This document shows positions 19,793 through 31,508 of a DNA stretch of 64,000 bases, piece by piece. The notes beneath the pieces were generated by a model. That model ran no database searches. It saw nothing but the letters and a program-made list of their open reading frames with translations, and had not been told where the DNA came from. The position numbers and the translations under genes are program-made. Source of the DNA: Blastomussa wellsi (taxonomy: Eukaryota > Cnidaria > Anthozoa > Scleractinia > Plerogyridae); assembly GCA_947652115.1 (NCBI GenBank), contig OX393562.1, positions 16,111,717 through 16,175,716 of the forward strand. The letters are read 5' to 3'. Positions within the stretch are counted from its first letter, which is position 1, and the number at the start of each line of letters is the position of its first letter.

Positions 19793-20168
19793 ACATGTTT
19801 AGGCAGAAACATCTGCCTTCATCATTGTGTCACAATCACATGAAAGCAATCCCCGAAGCTTACGGCTTGGCAGCTCTCAGAATTCCACAGGTGTTTCTAT
19901 CCACTGTGAGGTGTTCACATATAAACATTGAAGTGTCCAGTGCAGTTTCAGCCAGCTAGCACTGCCTTCCTGCTCAAGATCAAAGAAGCTTTGCACATCT
20001 GTTGCGAAAAGCCTTCCCTCAACTATCAAATCAGACATGTTAACTTACACCCATTATTGCAGTAATTTTTTTTCCGCTATTGTTCTCATTAGCATTTTCC
20101 AGTACTTATATTCCATGCACTGTGCACATCATGTAATGCACTGATGAAGGGAGATGTTTCTGTCAACA
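19793..20168. mobile_element. TIR element, about 0.38 kb
   Basis: 'cagaaacatctgccttcatca' near the left end pairs with 'tgatgaagggagatgtttctg' at the right end in inverted orientation. The interior is non-coding. Family unknown. Confidence 0.5.
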
Positions 20169-20593
20169 TTTATTTGAAATTAATAACCTTTCTGCTATCC
20201 AGACCAATCAGAAAAAAGGATTTATTTTTACAAAATGTAGGCACAGAAACCGCTTAAAGAAAAAGAACTGCCGAAAATAAAATGATTAATAGAAACATCA
20301 GCAGTGTTAAAAAAGAAAATTGTTATGAATTATGTTAAAGAAAACCAAGAGAGAAAGAGAAACTAGACTTAACAGCCTCTTTAGTAAAAAACTACAATAA
20401 ATATGTAGTAATAAAAATTATAAATTAACAAAAGAATTTTATCCATTTAACTTTATGCCATGATTTACACGTAAGTGATTTCTACAAGTTACAGTGCTAA
20501 AAACTTAAGAACGTTTTTCACACTCAGATATAGTTTGCTTTGCTTTCTAAGCTTTCATCACTCAGACATATTTTGTGATCAAATTCAATCACT
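20169..20593. other. AT-rich sequence downstream of SNRNP27
   Basis: No coding or structured element was recognised. Confidence 0.4.
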
Positions 20594-20665
20594 ATTTGTT
20601 GCTAACTAATTAACATAATCCAGCAGTCTCTTAAAACCTCCTCTTCTGTTCATAATATTGTCTGT
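20594..20665 (-). pseudogene. Broken duplicate of the last SNRNP27 exon
   Basis: It matches 20914-20984, including the acceptor ACAG, 'aacagaagaggagg' and the 30 bp around the stop codon. One inserted base puts it out of frame (stop after about 9 codons). It lies just downstream of the intact terminal exon, so it would be 3'UTR or flank. Confidence 0.85.
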
Positions 20666-20925
20666 GCTGGCTTACGTTAGCAAATATAAAAATAAATAAG
20701 TTTATGGAAGTCAGTGCACCAGGGATGGATTGCCATGTGCAGCAAAAGAGAAAGAGGCAAGATTATGCCCTAGCCTGGATGCAATGACAAGTGGATAAAT
20801 GACAGAGATGGATGAAATATGGCTAAAAGGTTTATCATCATTACTTGTTAGGTATCAGGAAATGATGAAACACTTGGGATGCACACGTTGCTGTGGGACT
20901 TAAAATGTACAAAATTTGTTGCTAA

Positions 20926-23900
20926 CTAATTAACATAATCCAGTGGTCGGTTGAATCCTCCTCTTCTGTTCATGTATTGTCTGATAAAAGGGAAAATAGA
21001 AAAAAAGGGTTATGAAATTAGCACATCATTATAAAACGGCAAACAAATAAGCATATTTATCAATTTAACAATTAAATAACACATCACGAAATGAAAATAG
21101 ACACACCAGATGGGGTCTGGCTTGGCGTAAAATGAAAACCTGATGGATGTGGTGAGCCGCAACACACCTAATGCGCTCAACAGTACGACGATGCATCTCG
21201 TGAAACTTTTATATCATGTTTTGGCTCTGATTAGTGCATCGATCTATGGTATCCTATAACCAAGGCTCATTTTGCTCAAAGATGATGGAATTCCAGGAGT
21301 TTTCCATGGTACAATTAAAACAATTTCATGACCCAGAACTTACAATTCCATGATGAAAATGGCAAAACCAAGCTTTGCTAGCAACCATGACCAAGTGTTT
21401 GCGGAAAAGTCTACGACAGCACTTTCATTCCCTACCGGTATTTTTTATTATAGTTCACCACTAAATTTTCTCCAATTCTCATGGTTCCAAACTAAACACA
21501 TGACGCGATTGTGTTCATCCGCGGAGGGCACTATAAGCGCATAAGTGCCAGTCCAAAGAAAACAAATGGATGTGAAATGTTTTTGTTAACAAGTGGGCTT
21601 TCGATAAAAAAAAAAACAAGAAGACAGAAAACACTATTGTTTAAATAATTATTGTGTAGTTCCAGAAAAATAGATATCCCTGCCCCACAGAAGAGATTGT
21701 AAATTCCTGGGAATAGGGGGGAGGGGGATTCTCCCAAATATTTCTCCAAAAATGTAAAGAAATGTATAAAGCATACCTAGAATTTCTAGCTGGGGGGGGG
21801 GTCTTAGGAAAAATCCCTTCCGCTGGGGAGGTATGGATAATTTACGGAACTACACATTCAATAAAATGCTAGGAGTTTACCAGGCGCAGGTGATTAATAT
21901 GCTGAAGCATGTACATTTTATTATAGCATGTATATCCCATTCTGACTTCTTGTGTATTCACCTGTATTTGTTCGCCTTCTTTACACTGGTAGAGCTCATA
22001 ATTATTCCATGCAGCAGCCATGCGAAAGGTAAAAGGTAAGGTCTGTATACTATCCTAGTGACAGAGAGTATTTCTACTCCCCCCTGGATGGGATGCTAGT
22101 TCATCGCATGGTTACCCCCCAGCATTAAATTTGCTGGTACCCAGTTAAACACCTGGGTGGACAGAGGCACCACGAGAGGAAAGTGTCCGAAGTGTCCAAA
22201 GTGCCCTGGACTGTCCGATACCCAGTTATACACCTGGGTGGACAGAGGCACCATGAGAGGAAAGTGTCCAAAGTGTCCAAAGTGTCCTGGACTGTCCGAT
22301 CCAGACTCCGGCACACTAACCATTAGGTCACCACACCTCTCAACAAGCTCAAGGATACGCATTTTATTGTAACTTATGCACATTTCATTCTGACTTCTAG
22401 TGTCTTCACCTGTATTTGTTGGCCTTCTTTATACTGGTAGAGCTCATATTACATGCACCAGCCACATGCTTACCCTGAAAAGTTTGTAAAATAATTAATA
22501 TGTATTATTAGCCCTTGTCCTGAATTTCTCTGCCTGTGCCTTGGGGGGACTAACTTCGTAGGTGACAAGCCCAGTGGCTTGTGAGAGCTTTGATTTTACC
22601 AACCCGCACTGTCAAACTTGTGTACCATGTAACTATTGCTGGCAGACACCATTTCTTTTGCTTATCATTCATTTGCTTTTGTCATTTAAGTGACATGGTT
22701 GTACATGTTTTATTCTAGTTCTGCTCTCAGCCTCCCAGGCACGATTCCTTCCATATGCACAAAGATGACTGACTTTTCACCTGCCTAGCCTGCATAGCTG
22801 GCGGTTTATTTTGGTAGTGTGCTTGACCAAAGCAAGCAGTGAAAGCCACGAAACTGGAAGCCAGATTACTGAGGGAGAGTGCAGTGAATAATATAACCAT
22901 TTGCCCAGATGGCATACCTTTTTTGCTGGTTCTGTACGCTAGCATACATGCCAATCTCATTGGATCAGAGAGCTAACACGTCAATCAAAATCTCCCAAGG
23001 GACAGCTTCAGATCATAGAACAGATGTTTGTCGCAAAAAGAAAGCAAAATAGTTGGGGGAAGCGTTGCTATCCCGCCTAAATATTCTTCACATAGACCGT
23101 GAAATTGTTCTCAAACCTGAGCAAGAAAAAGCCGTTTACAATTTACTTTGTGGGAAAGATATGATGCCACCCAGGCAGGCGGTTATTCAGTGCGCTCTCT
23201 CTCAGGCCCTCTCGGCTTCCGGTTTCACGGCTTTCACTGCTTGTTTTGACCGAGCACGCCACCAAAATAAACTGCCAGCTTTGCAGGCTATACTAGCCCA
23301 GCTAAAGGGCTAATGAAAGCCCAAAACCTACTAACCAATATAAAATTTTGACTAGGCTCTGGCTAGTTGGTTACCATTAGTCTCATGCCCTGAAAGCGAG
23401 GTCAGCATAAATATCCTCTGGATAATTTTTGTAAAAAATAATGGCTAGCCTTAGTGCGGCAATAGAAATTATCTTTTCCTACTTTCCCAGGTAAGTTTCA
23501 CTCATTAAATGGGCAAGTGGGATTAGCCATCCCTGTTAGTCTTTAACATGGTCAGTTAGAGTTAAGCAATAGAGGACGTTTGCCATGTTTACATAGCCGC
23601 ACCTAAACACAAGGGGGTTTGGGAGAATTCGAGACAGTTATAATGCAAACCCGATTTCTTTCTTTCTACGCACAAAACTACTAAAACGTCACAACCATGT
23701 TTACATACTCCCATCTATAAACACACCTATCAACCAATGAGAGTATCTCAGTTATTTTATAATAAAGGGTCTTGCCCAAGAAATCAATATAACTTTAAGT
23801 CCCTGGTTAGCAGACCTCTCTACATGGAATCTAATGTGCAAATCAAATGAATACCACAACTGGATTCATAATGAGTCAGACTACTGGGCATTTGTAAAGT

Positions 23901-26900
23901 CCCGGTTCACCAGTTTAGTTGACTATTGTTTTACGCTGCTGTATATCGACAAAACTAATATGTTAATGCAAGATGACCTGTAGTATATATGCTAACAACC
24001 TTAGTTGAATCAAAATTAGAAAATCCCATCATTTTCATCATGGCTTCCTCATCTTCATTAGGGACCTCCTCACCATCTAGCAAAGAAAATACATGCATGT
24101 TAAGAGTTAAATAATTATACATTAAAAAAAACACATAGCTTTTTGCTTATTGGCCATTTACACTAAGCTTGATGCTTGTTAGACATTTTCTAAATGAGCA
24201 AGCGACTGGGAACCACCATTGACTTCCCTTTACTCCAATGAATTGAATCAAGCTCAAATTTCACAATCTGACTAAGGCTGGGATGTTTTTTGTGTGGTAA
24301 GATTCACTTTTCAACCCAATCAAACCCAATCAATATTAGGCATTTATACCCAGTCCTCTGCTCATTTACAAAAATGTCTGTTGCTAAAAAGGGCAACTAT
24401 GGAGTAATAATAATAATTATTACCTGACTGTTTCTTTGAAAAAGGAGGTATAACCTCAATTTGTATAGCAAAATGAAACTGGAACTTGGAAACTTCAGTA
24501 CTCAAACAAAATGGAATTGAAATTTTGATCAAACTGTTAATAAATATTGAAACATTGTGCTGCAACATTGCAGAATTCTCATCATGGCTATAAAGAATCC
24601 ACATACCTACAGCACCTTCAGCTCCACTCTGGCCTGCTTTTAGGTTATCTTTATCAGATTTACTCTTGTCTGCAGGAGACCTGTATATATTAATTAAAAT
24701 CATCAAATTGGAGAATGAAGACAGCATAGTTTAATGGGCAAGGTGTCGACATCGTTATCGGCATCGTCACCGCCACCACCGTCTTTGTCCTCATTGACAT
24801 CATCATCATATCTTTATTTACCCTCACGTTGAAGAGGCTCGTTAGGTCTCTAGCAATACTATGCTAGTATGAATATGCAAAGCAACCTACTCATCACAAC
24901 AGACCAGACCACAACAACTCCATGCCCTAGTCTTTGTGATAAGTGCGTGGGTTCTTTGACATCCCCAGTTGACGTCGAAGATGCTGGAGATGGCGCCTAT
25001 AGCTTATCATCCTTTATTTAACAAATAAAGAAGCCTAAGCCATGTATTATAATGTCATAAAACACGACAGGCATTTGAGAACACGACATTATATGCCGCG
25101 AGTAAAAACAACAAAACACGTACGATTGATATTTTGTTTCTTCTACTTTCCTCTCAAACTTTGAAGCTTCTTCGACAATCTGCAGCTTGACTCAGAATTT
25201 TGTCCGGAATTTCTTCATAGAAAATGTTCGCCGCCATCCCATGCGAATTTTCACTAGTCAGTAAAGCTGACAAAAAACAATAAAACACTTTTTCTATGTT
25301 TTATTCTCTGATAAAACATGGGTTTTTGACCAATCAGAGCGCGCGCGGAAAATAAAATGAGTGCTGCAGTAATATTAAAGACAAATCTTGAAAGACAAGA
25401 ACAGATTTTGCAAAGCACTCACTTTGAGCGTGATCTTCTAGAGCGTCTAGGCGATGATGACCTGTCAAAAAAGATACTTCACTGATGATATTTTCTACTT
25501 CTGTTTACAAGTTTATAACAATTTCACTGGTGTTTTGACAAACTAATAATAATAATAATAATAATAATAATTATAATAATAATAATAACAAACTTTATTT
25601 AACAAGGGTTACACAAAACAGTAAATATACTGAAAAACCAGGGGCCCTCAATAAATAGTGCAAAGAAACCATTTAAAACTATAAAAGTTAAAAGTTTAAA
25701 CTATCTAGTATATTAAAAAACAGAGCATAAGAGGAGGCTAATTAAAAATATAAAATTTAAAATTACACGATAAAATGATCTAAGTCTTTATAACTATTCA
25801 CAAAATGTTCTAACATAGATTTCTACCCTACAAGATTCTGTAAATGCTTCTGACCTCAATGGGCATCTTATTCCAAAGGCGGATAGTCAATACTGTGAAA
25901 GACCTACCTCCCTCTTACTCCCGTTTGAATCGGTGGCAGACAAGGTTTAATTGTCCATATCTGCTTGTTCGTTCGTTGACATCTGCATTTCTTATCTACA
26001 TCTCTTATTACTATGCCTTGAGGCATCATAGTTATTCAATAACATACAGTTGACTCGCTCTAATTCGGACATCAAAGGGACAGAGCAAAGTTTCTTTATT
26101 ACAGAGGTCTCTATGATGATGTAACTCTCAAGACTCTACTGTCAGTGGCACAACATTGACAAGTGTAGACAATTGGCTACTGCAACAGTATTTTCTTTTT
26201 AAAAGCTTAGTTTTGAAAACATTTTCCCTTTTCTTTTGTTACATGTTGTTACATGTTGTTAAAATATATCGGAATAAAGTGTCCATGTTTGTAACCACCA
26301 CAGAAATTTGTACATACACAAATTATCATAACCTAATCACTGGAGTATCCAAACTAGAGGTTAAGTTTACATTGTATTTGCTCTGTGGGACTGAGAGTAA
26401 AAGAGAGGGTCTGTGTTATAGAGAAAATAGATGAGAATTTGTTGGGATGTAGGAAACTGTCTGTACAAAAGAGGTATCCATATTAGAGAGGTGTCCGTAA
26501 AGAGAGGTTCGACAATATAACTTCCCTGGTTGGATGTGGGGATACTGGAATGTTAGATAATAGTTTCTCTCTGATAGCAAGTGGCAGCTTTTGAAATCTG
26601 GTATCCTTACAAGCGTTACCTTGATCTTCTTCTCCTTGGTGATGGTGATCTAACGAAAAAGAATTAAAAAGCATCACAAGTCTCTTGATGAATGTGGCAA
26701 ATGATACAAATAAAAATAATCGTTTACACCTTGATCTGTATCTCTGTGTACATTCAACAGTTTTAGCATCTGCCAAAGACAGGAGTCCACAAACTATTAG
26801 AGTTTGTGTTTGTGTTTGTTTAGATGCCTCAAAATTATATATACCAAATTTTTATAAATGGTAGTGATAGTTGTAGATGGACTCCAGATAGTAGTAAAGG

Positions 26901-29900
26901 TGGGTAGGTACTGGTAAGTATGTAGGTAGATAGGTAGGTGGGTGGGTGGGTAAGTCGCTGGGTTGGTTGCTTGGTATGTAGGTAGGTACTACTTACTAGA
27001 TATATGGATAGGTGAAGAACCTATATGTTAACAGAATAACTACTTCCCCTACACAAGATGGTAGGCCACCAGAGTATCAGTGCTTGTTGCACATGTAGGG
27101 TGGCATATCAAAAAATCCTTTGGCACATAATATTTCTTTTTGTTGTTGTACTTGTTGTAATGTGGCTCCTGTAGGTACATTACAAAAAGTCGAGAATGTT
27201 AAGCTGCTTGGTCTTGAACTTGATGAACAATCATCTTACTTCCGATGTCCATATTGACTTCTTATGTAGGAAGATATCAAAGCGTATTGGCATGCGTACC
27301 TAACAGAATTAAGGCTTACTACCAAGATCAGAGTGTGTGCTTTATAATAATTCCTTCATTAAACCACTGGTATTATAATGCAGCATAACATGGACAAGCT
27401 GCTGCAGCCATGACAACATCAATAAGATATTAACATAAACATTTTAAATTAAACCAACTTAGAGATGCTTACTCTGTTTTTTAGAGAACTATTTTTAGCT
27501 ATATAGCTTTTAAACTTTAATCTTTTATAAATTTAGATTTTAACTACCCTGTAGGTTTTTAATTATTGCATATTTAAGAAAGTCACAAGTTTATTAGTTG
27601 ACCAACTAGTATGTGTTATCCTCCTTAAATAAAGTTTGATCGATCGATTGATTGATTGATTGATTGATCGATTGATTGAAAACCTTGTCATATCTTTTGG
27701 ATTGTGTTGCCATGTGGCCTTACGTGTGCAATACTGTATGTACTCGATTACCATTGATTCAGTGATTTCTATGATATTTTTGAAATAACGCTGTCCTTGA
27801 ATAACAAATGCTAAATATTAAATAAATACGAGTGTTAAATTGAGTAAATGCAATAGTTACCTTCTGTGCCTTCTTGGTGAAGGAGATCTGCAACAAATAT
27901 ATAATTATATCTAGTGAGGACAATAACAGTGACCTTAATTTATCATATATTTTAAAGTGTGATGTTATAATTTTCAAGACAAATATACCAAGCTATACAC
28001 TGCACCTTGAAAAAGATCTATGTCTCCGTCGTTTTGGTGATCGCGATCTACTTCTTCTGCGATCTGAAAACAATCATTGATATGAATTGAAATAATTCAA
28101 ATATTAAAATAATTATGAATGTTTCAGAATGATAAATAAAAAGCATGGTCATGCATGTATACGTACAAGTGTATATGTAAGCAGGACGCAACACATCGAT
28201 AATTCCCATTCTCAAACAAAATCAATAAAAATCAATAAACATCGATAATAATTAATCAATTAATATTGGAAATCAGTCCAAATCGATGGCCAGGTTCTTT
28301 GTGATTATTGATTATGATTGATTTCATTAATCAAGGTTCAATTAGTATCGACTTCGATCTATAATATCGGGGACTGGAAAAAAGCTACCTTCAATCAATC
28401 CTTTTCTGTCTAAAATCAATGTTAAAATTGCCCTGTCGCCAATATTAACTTCCCAACTTTTTTGTCTATTCACGCCTGCAGCATAATCTGGCATAATGCA
28501 TCTGAGCTTGCGCAACAAAGCAGACAAAACACAAGCATAAAAAGAATACCGTAAACACCAGCAGATAAGCCGTACCTTTTTTCCAAAAATCATTGCTCAA
28601 AATCAGGGGTGCGGCTTATCTGCGGGAACATTTGAAAAAGGTGCTGTGAATTTCAATGAATTGACACTTTTATGGAAAAGTACGTAAATAAAGATTATAC
28701 AAAACTGCAAGAGAATACTGATCATTGCTTTTGCAATTTTGGCGACTCCTAAAAGAGCCATTGTTGATGTAAGCAGAAGCTTATTACACTGCTTTGTTAA
28801 CAGATCCTTCAAGTGGTTTATGGTCACTTTTCTCGAACAGGATAACATTACACAGCCCAGAATTTCCATTTCCCGCAAAGCTGTTTCCAGTGTCAACAAC
28901 AATCCTCTACGAGCAAGAAATTAATACTACGCTATTGTCGAGTATTCGCGGTTGATGGCTCACTGTTTCTTCAGCACTTTGATTGCAAATTTGTCAAACT
29001 GATTACGGAACTCTCTTTGTGTTACAAGTTTATCTCTGATAAATGGCTCCCAAATCTCTTTGTAGATATATATGACAGCCATGAATAGAAGATAAAACAC
29101 AAATGTCTCCATCTTGTTTCACGTATGAGCAATAAACTAACACGTTCGAGCTAATGCCTGGTAACTAAGCCACAAACGTTCCAACCTTGTTGTCACGCAA
29201 AAATCTACGGAAACTGTGTTGAATGAAGAAATTGCAGAAAAAGATCAATAATATTTCAAACTTGGTAGAAAGGATGTTAATAATATTAAAGTGCTAAAAT
29301 TGTGGTTAAGACTTAAGTATTTTCCGTTTCAATGTTAATCATGAGTTTACATTTGATGAAGATGTCTCAAGACTCAACCTTTCGTTTGATTTCTTTCAAA
29401 AAACTTTTTTTCCAAAATTTGAGTTGCTAAGTTCTGTGTGTGGCGTATCTGCAGATGCGACTTATCTGCAGTAATAACAAGTTTTGAAGCAGAATCAAGG
29501 TACCTGTATGAAGAAAAACAAATGAAATTTAAATGACACGGGTCCACCCTCTCCCCAGCCTCCTCTCTTTTTCATATGGCACTTTGCTTGCGCCCGATAT
29601 GTACAGTATTATTCATTCGGACGTGGATGCAAACTGTTTTGGCTGCTTCATGCCATAGTATAGCTACCCCGGCTGTGAAACTAATAAAAGTGTACTGGCC
29701 TGGTGGACAAATGACTACATTTTCATTTTACGAAATACGTTTCCTAAGCTAGAGTTTTACGCTTGTGGTCACCAATGATATGCACCTATCAATGAAATGA
29801 AATCAATGAAATAAAATGAAATGCTAACCTGTGATGATCAGATCAAACATATTTCATCTAAAGTCTCAAATGGTTTGCGAATGTTGTATTTAGCTAGAAA

Positions 29901-31304
29901 ACTGACTGACAATTTACTATTCACTTGTACAACCTTATTTTGAATATTGTGATGTTGTATGGAGTGACTGCTCCAAAACATGTGCTGACAAGTTACAAAA
30001 GTTACAAAATAGAGCAGCACTGATTATTACTAGGGCTGATTACTCTATTAGATCATCAGCAGCACTAAATTCTCTCGAGTGGTCTAACTCAGAAGAAAGA
30101 GAGGAAAGGCACCTGTTATGATGTTTAAAGTATTCAATAATAATTGTCCGACGTATCTTCAAGAGTATTTTCATAGAACCTCAGAAGTTCACAATTATAA
30201 CTTGAGGGGTTCGAGAAACGTTCTTTCTCTTATCGAGGTGCAAATGCTCGGAACAAACTTTATTTTGTATTATTATATAGTAAATTATGATTGTTACTAA
30301 TTATTACTTAAATTTCCTTGATATTAAATAATATTTTAGCCCTAAGTTATACCTAGCTTATTTTTTCAAATTTTTAGCATTCATATCTTGCAATTCTTAC
30401 ACGGCATGTCTGAAAACCAGCTTGCTGAGCCATTTAATGTGTTATAAATAAAGTTGATTGATTGATTAATTGAAGCTGCTGGGGGGGGGGGGGGCAGGGA
30501 GGGGAGGCCGGGCATAGGTGGGGCATTTGAACTGAGCTGAGATTATCTGTTCAAATGCCCTACCCTAGGGCATTTGTGGATTGTCAAAATGGTAACTAAA
30601 AGTCAACAAAATGTTGCTAGAAAGCTCATTAAAACGGTCATAAGTCCCCACTACGGGACAATAACTTCTGTCAAATCCCTGCCTGGCCTCCGCCCCCCCC
30701 ACCCCCCCCCAGCAACTTAACATTGATAGGTGCATAAGGCATGACACAACGGTTAAAAAGCTGTTATAATAAACCAGTAATAAGTCAGTGGTCCCTATTC
30801 ATGACTGGTATACAGTATTCCCAATGACTCGATAACACTGACACTTTCACCACTATTGTTTCAATCAAATTGGCTTCCTGAGTATATTAATATTAGCAGG
30901 TGGTTTGTCGGGCATGGTATCCCGACAATTTCTCAAAATCAATAGAAATCGATACCTGATCCTCAAAACTACTGTGATTATCAATTGATTATTATCGATA
31001 AAAATCCACTAATATCGATTTGTCGATTAATTTTCGATTTCGATCGATGTGTTACGTCCCGATGTAAGTAAAATTATATTTGACCCTGAACAGCAAAATA
31101 CAATTTTGAATTTATACTAACCACTATCTTTCCTCCTTTCTTTCGACCTTGACCGGCTACGTCTCCGTTCTGTGAAAACTAACGATTTACACAATATGAA
31201 AGGTCATGAAAGCAAACGTCGAAAGGGCAACAGAAAAATGCATTCGTCATTAATTACTTACCTCTGCTATGTGGAGACTGACTCCGACTTCGACTTCTTG
31301 GCAT
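20926..31304 (-). CDS. SNRNP27: U4/U6.U5 tri-snRNP-associated 27-kDa protein
   Basis: Coding exons, in transcription order, are 31304-31262, 31169-31122, 28063-28006, 27887-27861, a possible microexon 26741-26730, 26649-26620, 25461-25423, 24680-24607, 24076-24000, 22474-22410 and 20980-20926. Phases agree throughout, giving about 171-175 aa against about 155 in human. It starts MPRSRSRSQSPHSR and continues as an Arg/Ser-rich domain. A Lys/Asp linker follows, then the conserved C-terminal domain: MMKMMGFSNFDSTKGKHV, KKANKYRQYMNRRGGFNRPL and DYVN-stop. The family acts in the spliceosomal tri-snRNP and is needed for accurate 5' splice-site choice. The donor after exon 24076-24000 (GTTGTT) is weak. 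Terminal exons have broken duplicates nearby, and intron 2 carries a 2.9-kb transposon. Stop is TAG at 20928-20926. Confidence 0.92.
21653..21856. mobile_element. MITE-like foldback in the last SNRNP27 intron
   Basis: TGTGTAGTTCC at the left and GGAACTACACA at the right are inverted ends, followed inward by 'atccctgcccc' and 'ggggaggtatggat'. The interior is G/C-run rich and non-coding. A sequence at about 12275-12440 has a similar 'gtgtggtcccagaaaatatccatacccc' opening. Confidence 0.65.
21938..22036 (-). pseudogene. Degenerate duplicate of the penultimate SNRNP27 exon
   Basis: It matches the real exon 22474-22410 and its donor flank ('tgagctctaccagt', 'aacaaatacaggtga'). The acceptor CAG|GGTAAG of the real exon is replaced by an unrelated word. 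The donor is intact. It lies in the intron between the real exon and the terminal exon, with a SINE separating the two copies. Confidence 0.85.
22061..22342 (-). repeat. SINE copy with an internal 81-bp tandem duplication
   Basis: It is homologous, inverted, to 38929-39220 ('gagtatttctactcc', 'ggatgggatgctag', 'acacctgggtg'). Positions 22139-22219 and 22220-22300 are a tandem pair, and each contains runs of the 9-mer 'aagtgtcca'. Short repeated D-T-L-type frames here are artefacts of that repeat. Confidence 0.75.
22796..23290. mobile_element. TIR element carrying a truncated RecQ-helicase-like fragment
   Basis: The left end TAGCCTGCATAGCTGGCGG, extended by about 80 bp, is inverted at the right end ('ctgccagctttgcaggcta'). 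Between them, on the plus strand at about 23053-23160, the frame reads LKPEQEKAVYNLLCGKD. This resembles the motif 0 region of RecQ-family helicases just before the Walker A loop, but the following LPTGxGKS-type sequence is absent. Capture of a host or transposon exon is inference. Confidence 0.5.
23567..23770. repeat. Dispersed repeat, copy 1
   Basis: It shares 'aaacacaagggggttt', 'gtttacatactc' and 'cacacctatcaaccaatgag' in the same order with 57448-57672. It has no clear inverted ends or coding potential. Confidence 0.75.
25543..25590. repeat. (AAT)n microsatellite
   Basis: About 15 imperfect AAT/TAATAATA triplets lie in an SNRNP27 intron. Confidence 0.9.
26049..26516. mobile_element. Possible pogo/Tc1-like element remnant
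   Basis: Left 'agttgactcgctctaattcggac' (spread over 26049-26072) and right 'gtccgtaaagagaggttcgac' are diverged inverted ends next to TA dinucleotides. The interior lacks a recognisable transposase. Confidence 0.35.
26730..26741 (-). other. Possible 12-nt SNRNP27 microexon
   Basis: ATACAGATCAAG lies between an AG and a GTGTAA donor on the minus strand. Spliced in phase 2 it adds Y-R-S-R without breaking the frame. The acceptor side has no good pyrimidine tract, and a 6-nt alternative (ATCAAG) would also fit. Confidence 0.3.
27188..27679 (+). pseudogene. Decayed CR1/L2-like LINE 3' fragment
   Basis: Broken frames contain 'VENVKLLGLELDEQ' and 'CRKISKRIGMRT'-like pieces typical of the thumb region of non-LTR reverse transcriptases. 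It ends in 'taaataaagtttga' plus GATT/GATC tetranucleotide repeats (27639-27679), a usual CR1/L2-type tail. Confidence 0.6.
28546..29476. mobile_element. Possible nested TIR element inside the hAT-like element
   Basis: 'cagcagataagccgta' near the left and 'gcgacttatctgcagtaata' near the right are roughly inverted. The interior has only short open frames. Boundaries are tentative. Confidence 0.35.
29828..30472 (+). pseudogene. CR1/L2-like LINE ORF2 C-terminal remnant with 3' tail
   Basis: Broken plus-strand frames give DQIKHISSKVSNGLRMLY, then SKTCADKLQKLQNRAALIIT, then MFKVFNNNCPTYLQEYF. These are hallmark C-terminal segments of CR1/L2/Rex-type reverse transcriptases. In-frame stops and frameshifts mark it as dead. 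It ends 'aataaagttgattgattgatt'-style at 30447-30472. Confidence 0.75.
30474..30720. repeat. Dispersed repeat with G/C-run inverted ends, copy 1
   Basis: 'gctgctggggggg...gaggccgggca' at the left and 'ctgcctggcctccgccccccc...agcaactt' at the right are inverted. The core ('ctgttcaaatg', 'gctagaaag', 'aataacttctgtcaaatcc') recurs at 48440-48690. Confidence 0.65.
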
Positions 31305-31508
31305 AACTTTAGTTATTGTCTTAAAGAAGCTGGCATAAGGTAAGCGAATTTTCAATCTTAACTGTGAGAAAGCTTCTTGAAGTTTAATAAAATGCCGAGA
31401 ATCAAAACCTGCACACTAGTGTTTATAACTAGCGGTTGCGCGTTTGAAAACTTGCGCACGGCGCGCCTACTGAGCTGGCCAGGAGCGGGCTCTGGGGAAC
31501 TCTGGGAC

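Larger units (their letters stand above)
28182..31061. mobile_element. 2.9-kb hAT-like element in SNRNP27 intron 2
   Basis: The ends are CAGGACGCAACACATCGAT and ATCGATGTGTTACGTCCCG, a 19-bp inverted repeat with two mismatches. They are flanked by ATGTAAG at 28175-28181 and 31062-31068. Many ATCGAT/ATCAAT words fill the first and last about 150 bp, as subterminal transposase sites do in hAT elements. No transposase is recognisable. A LINE fragment and another repeat are nested inside. Confidence 0.75.
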
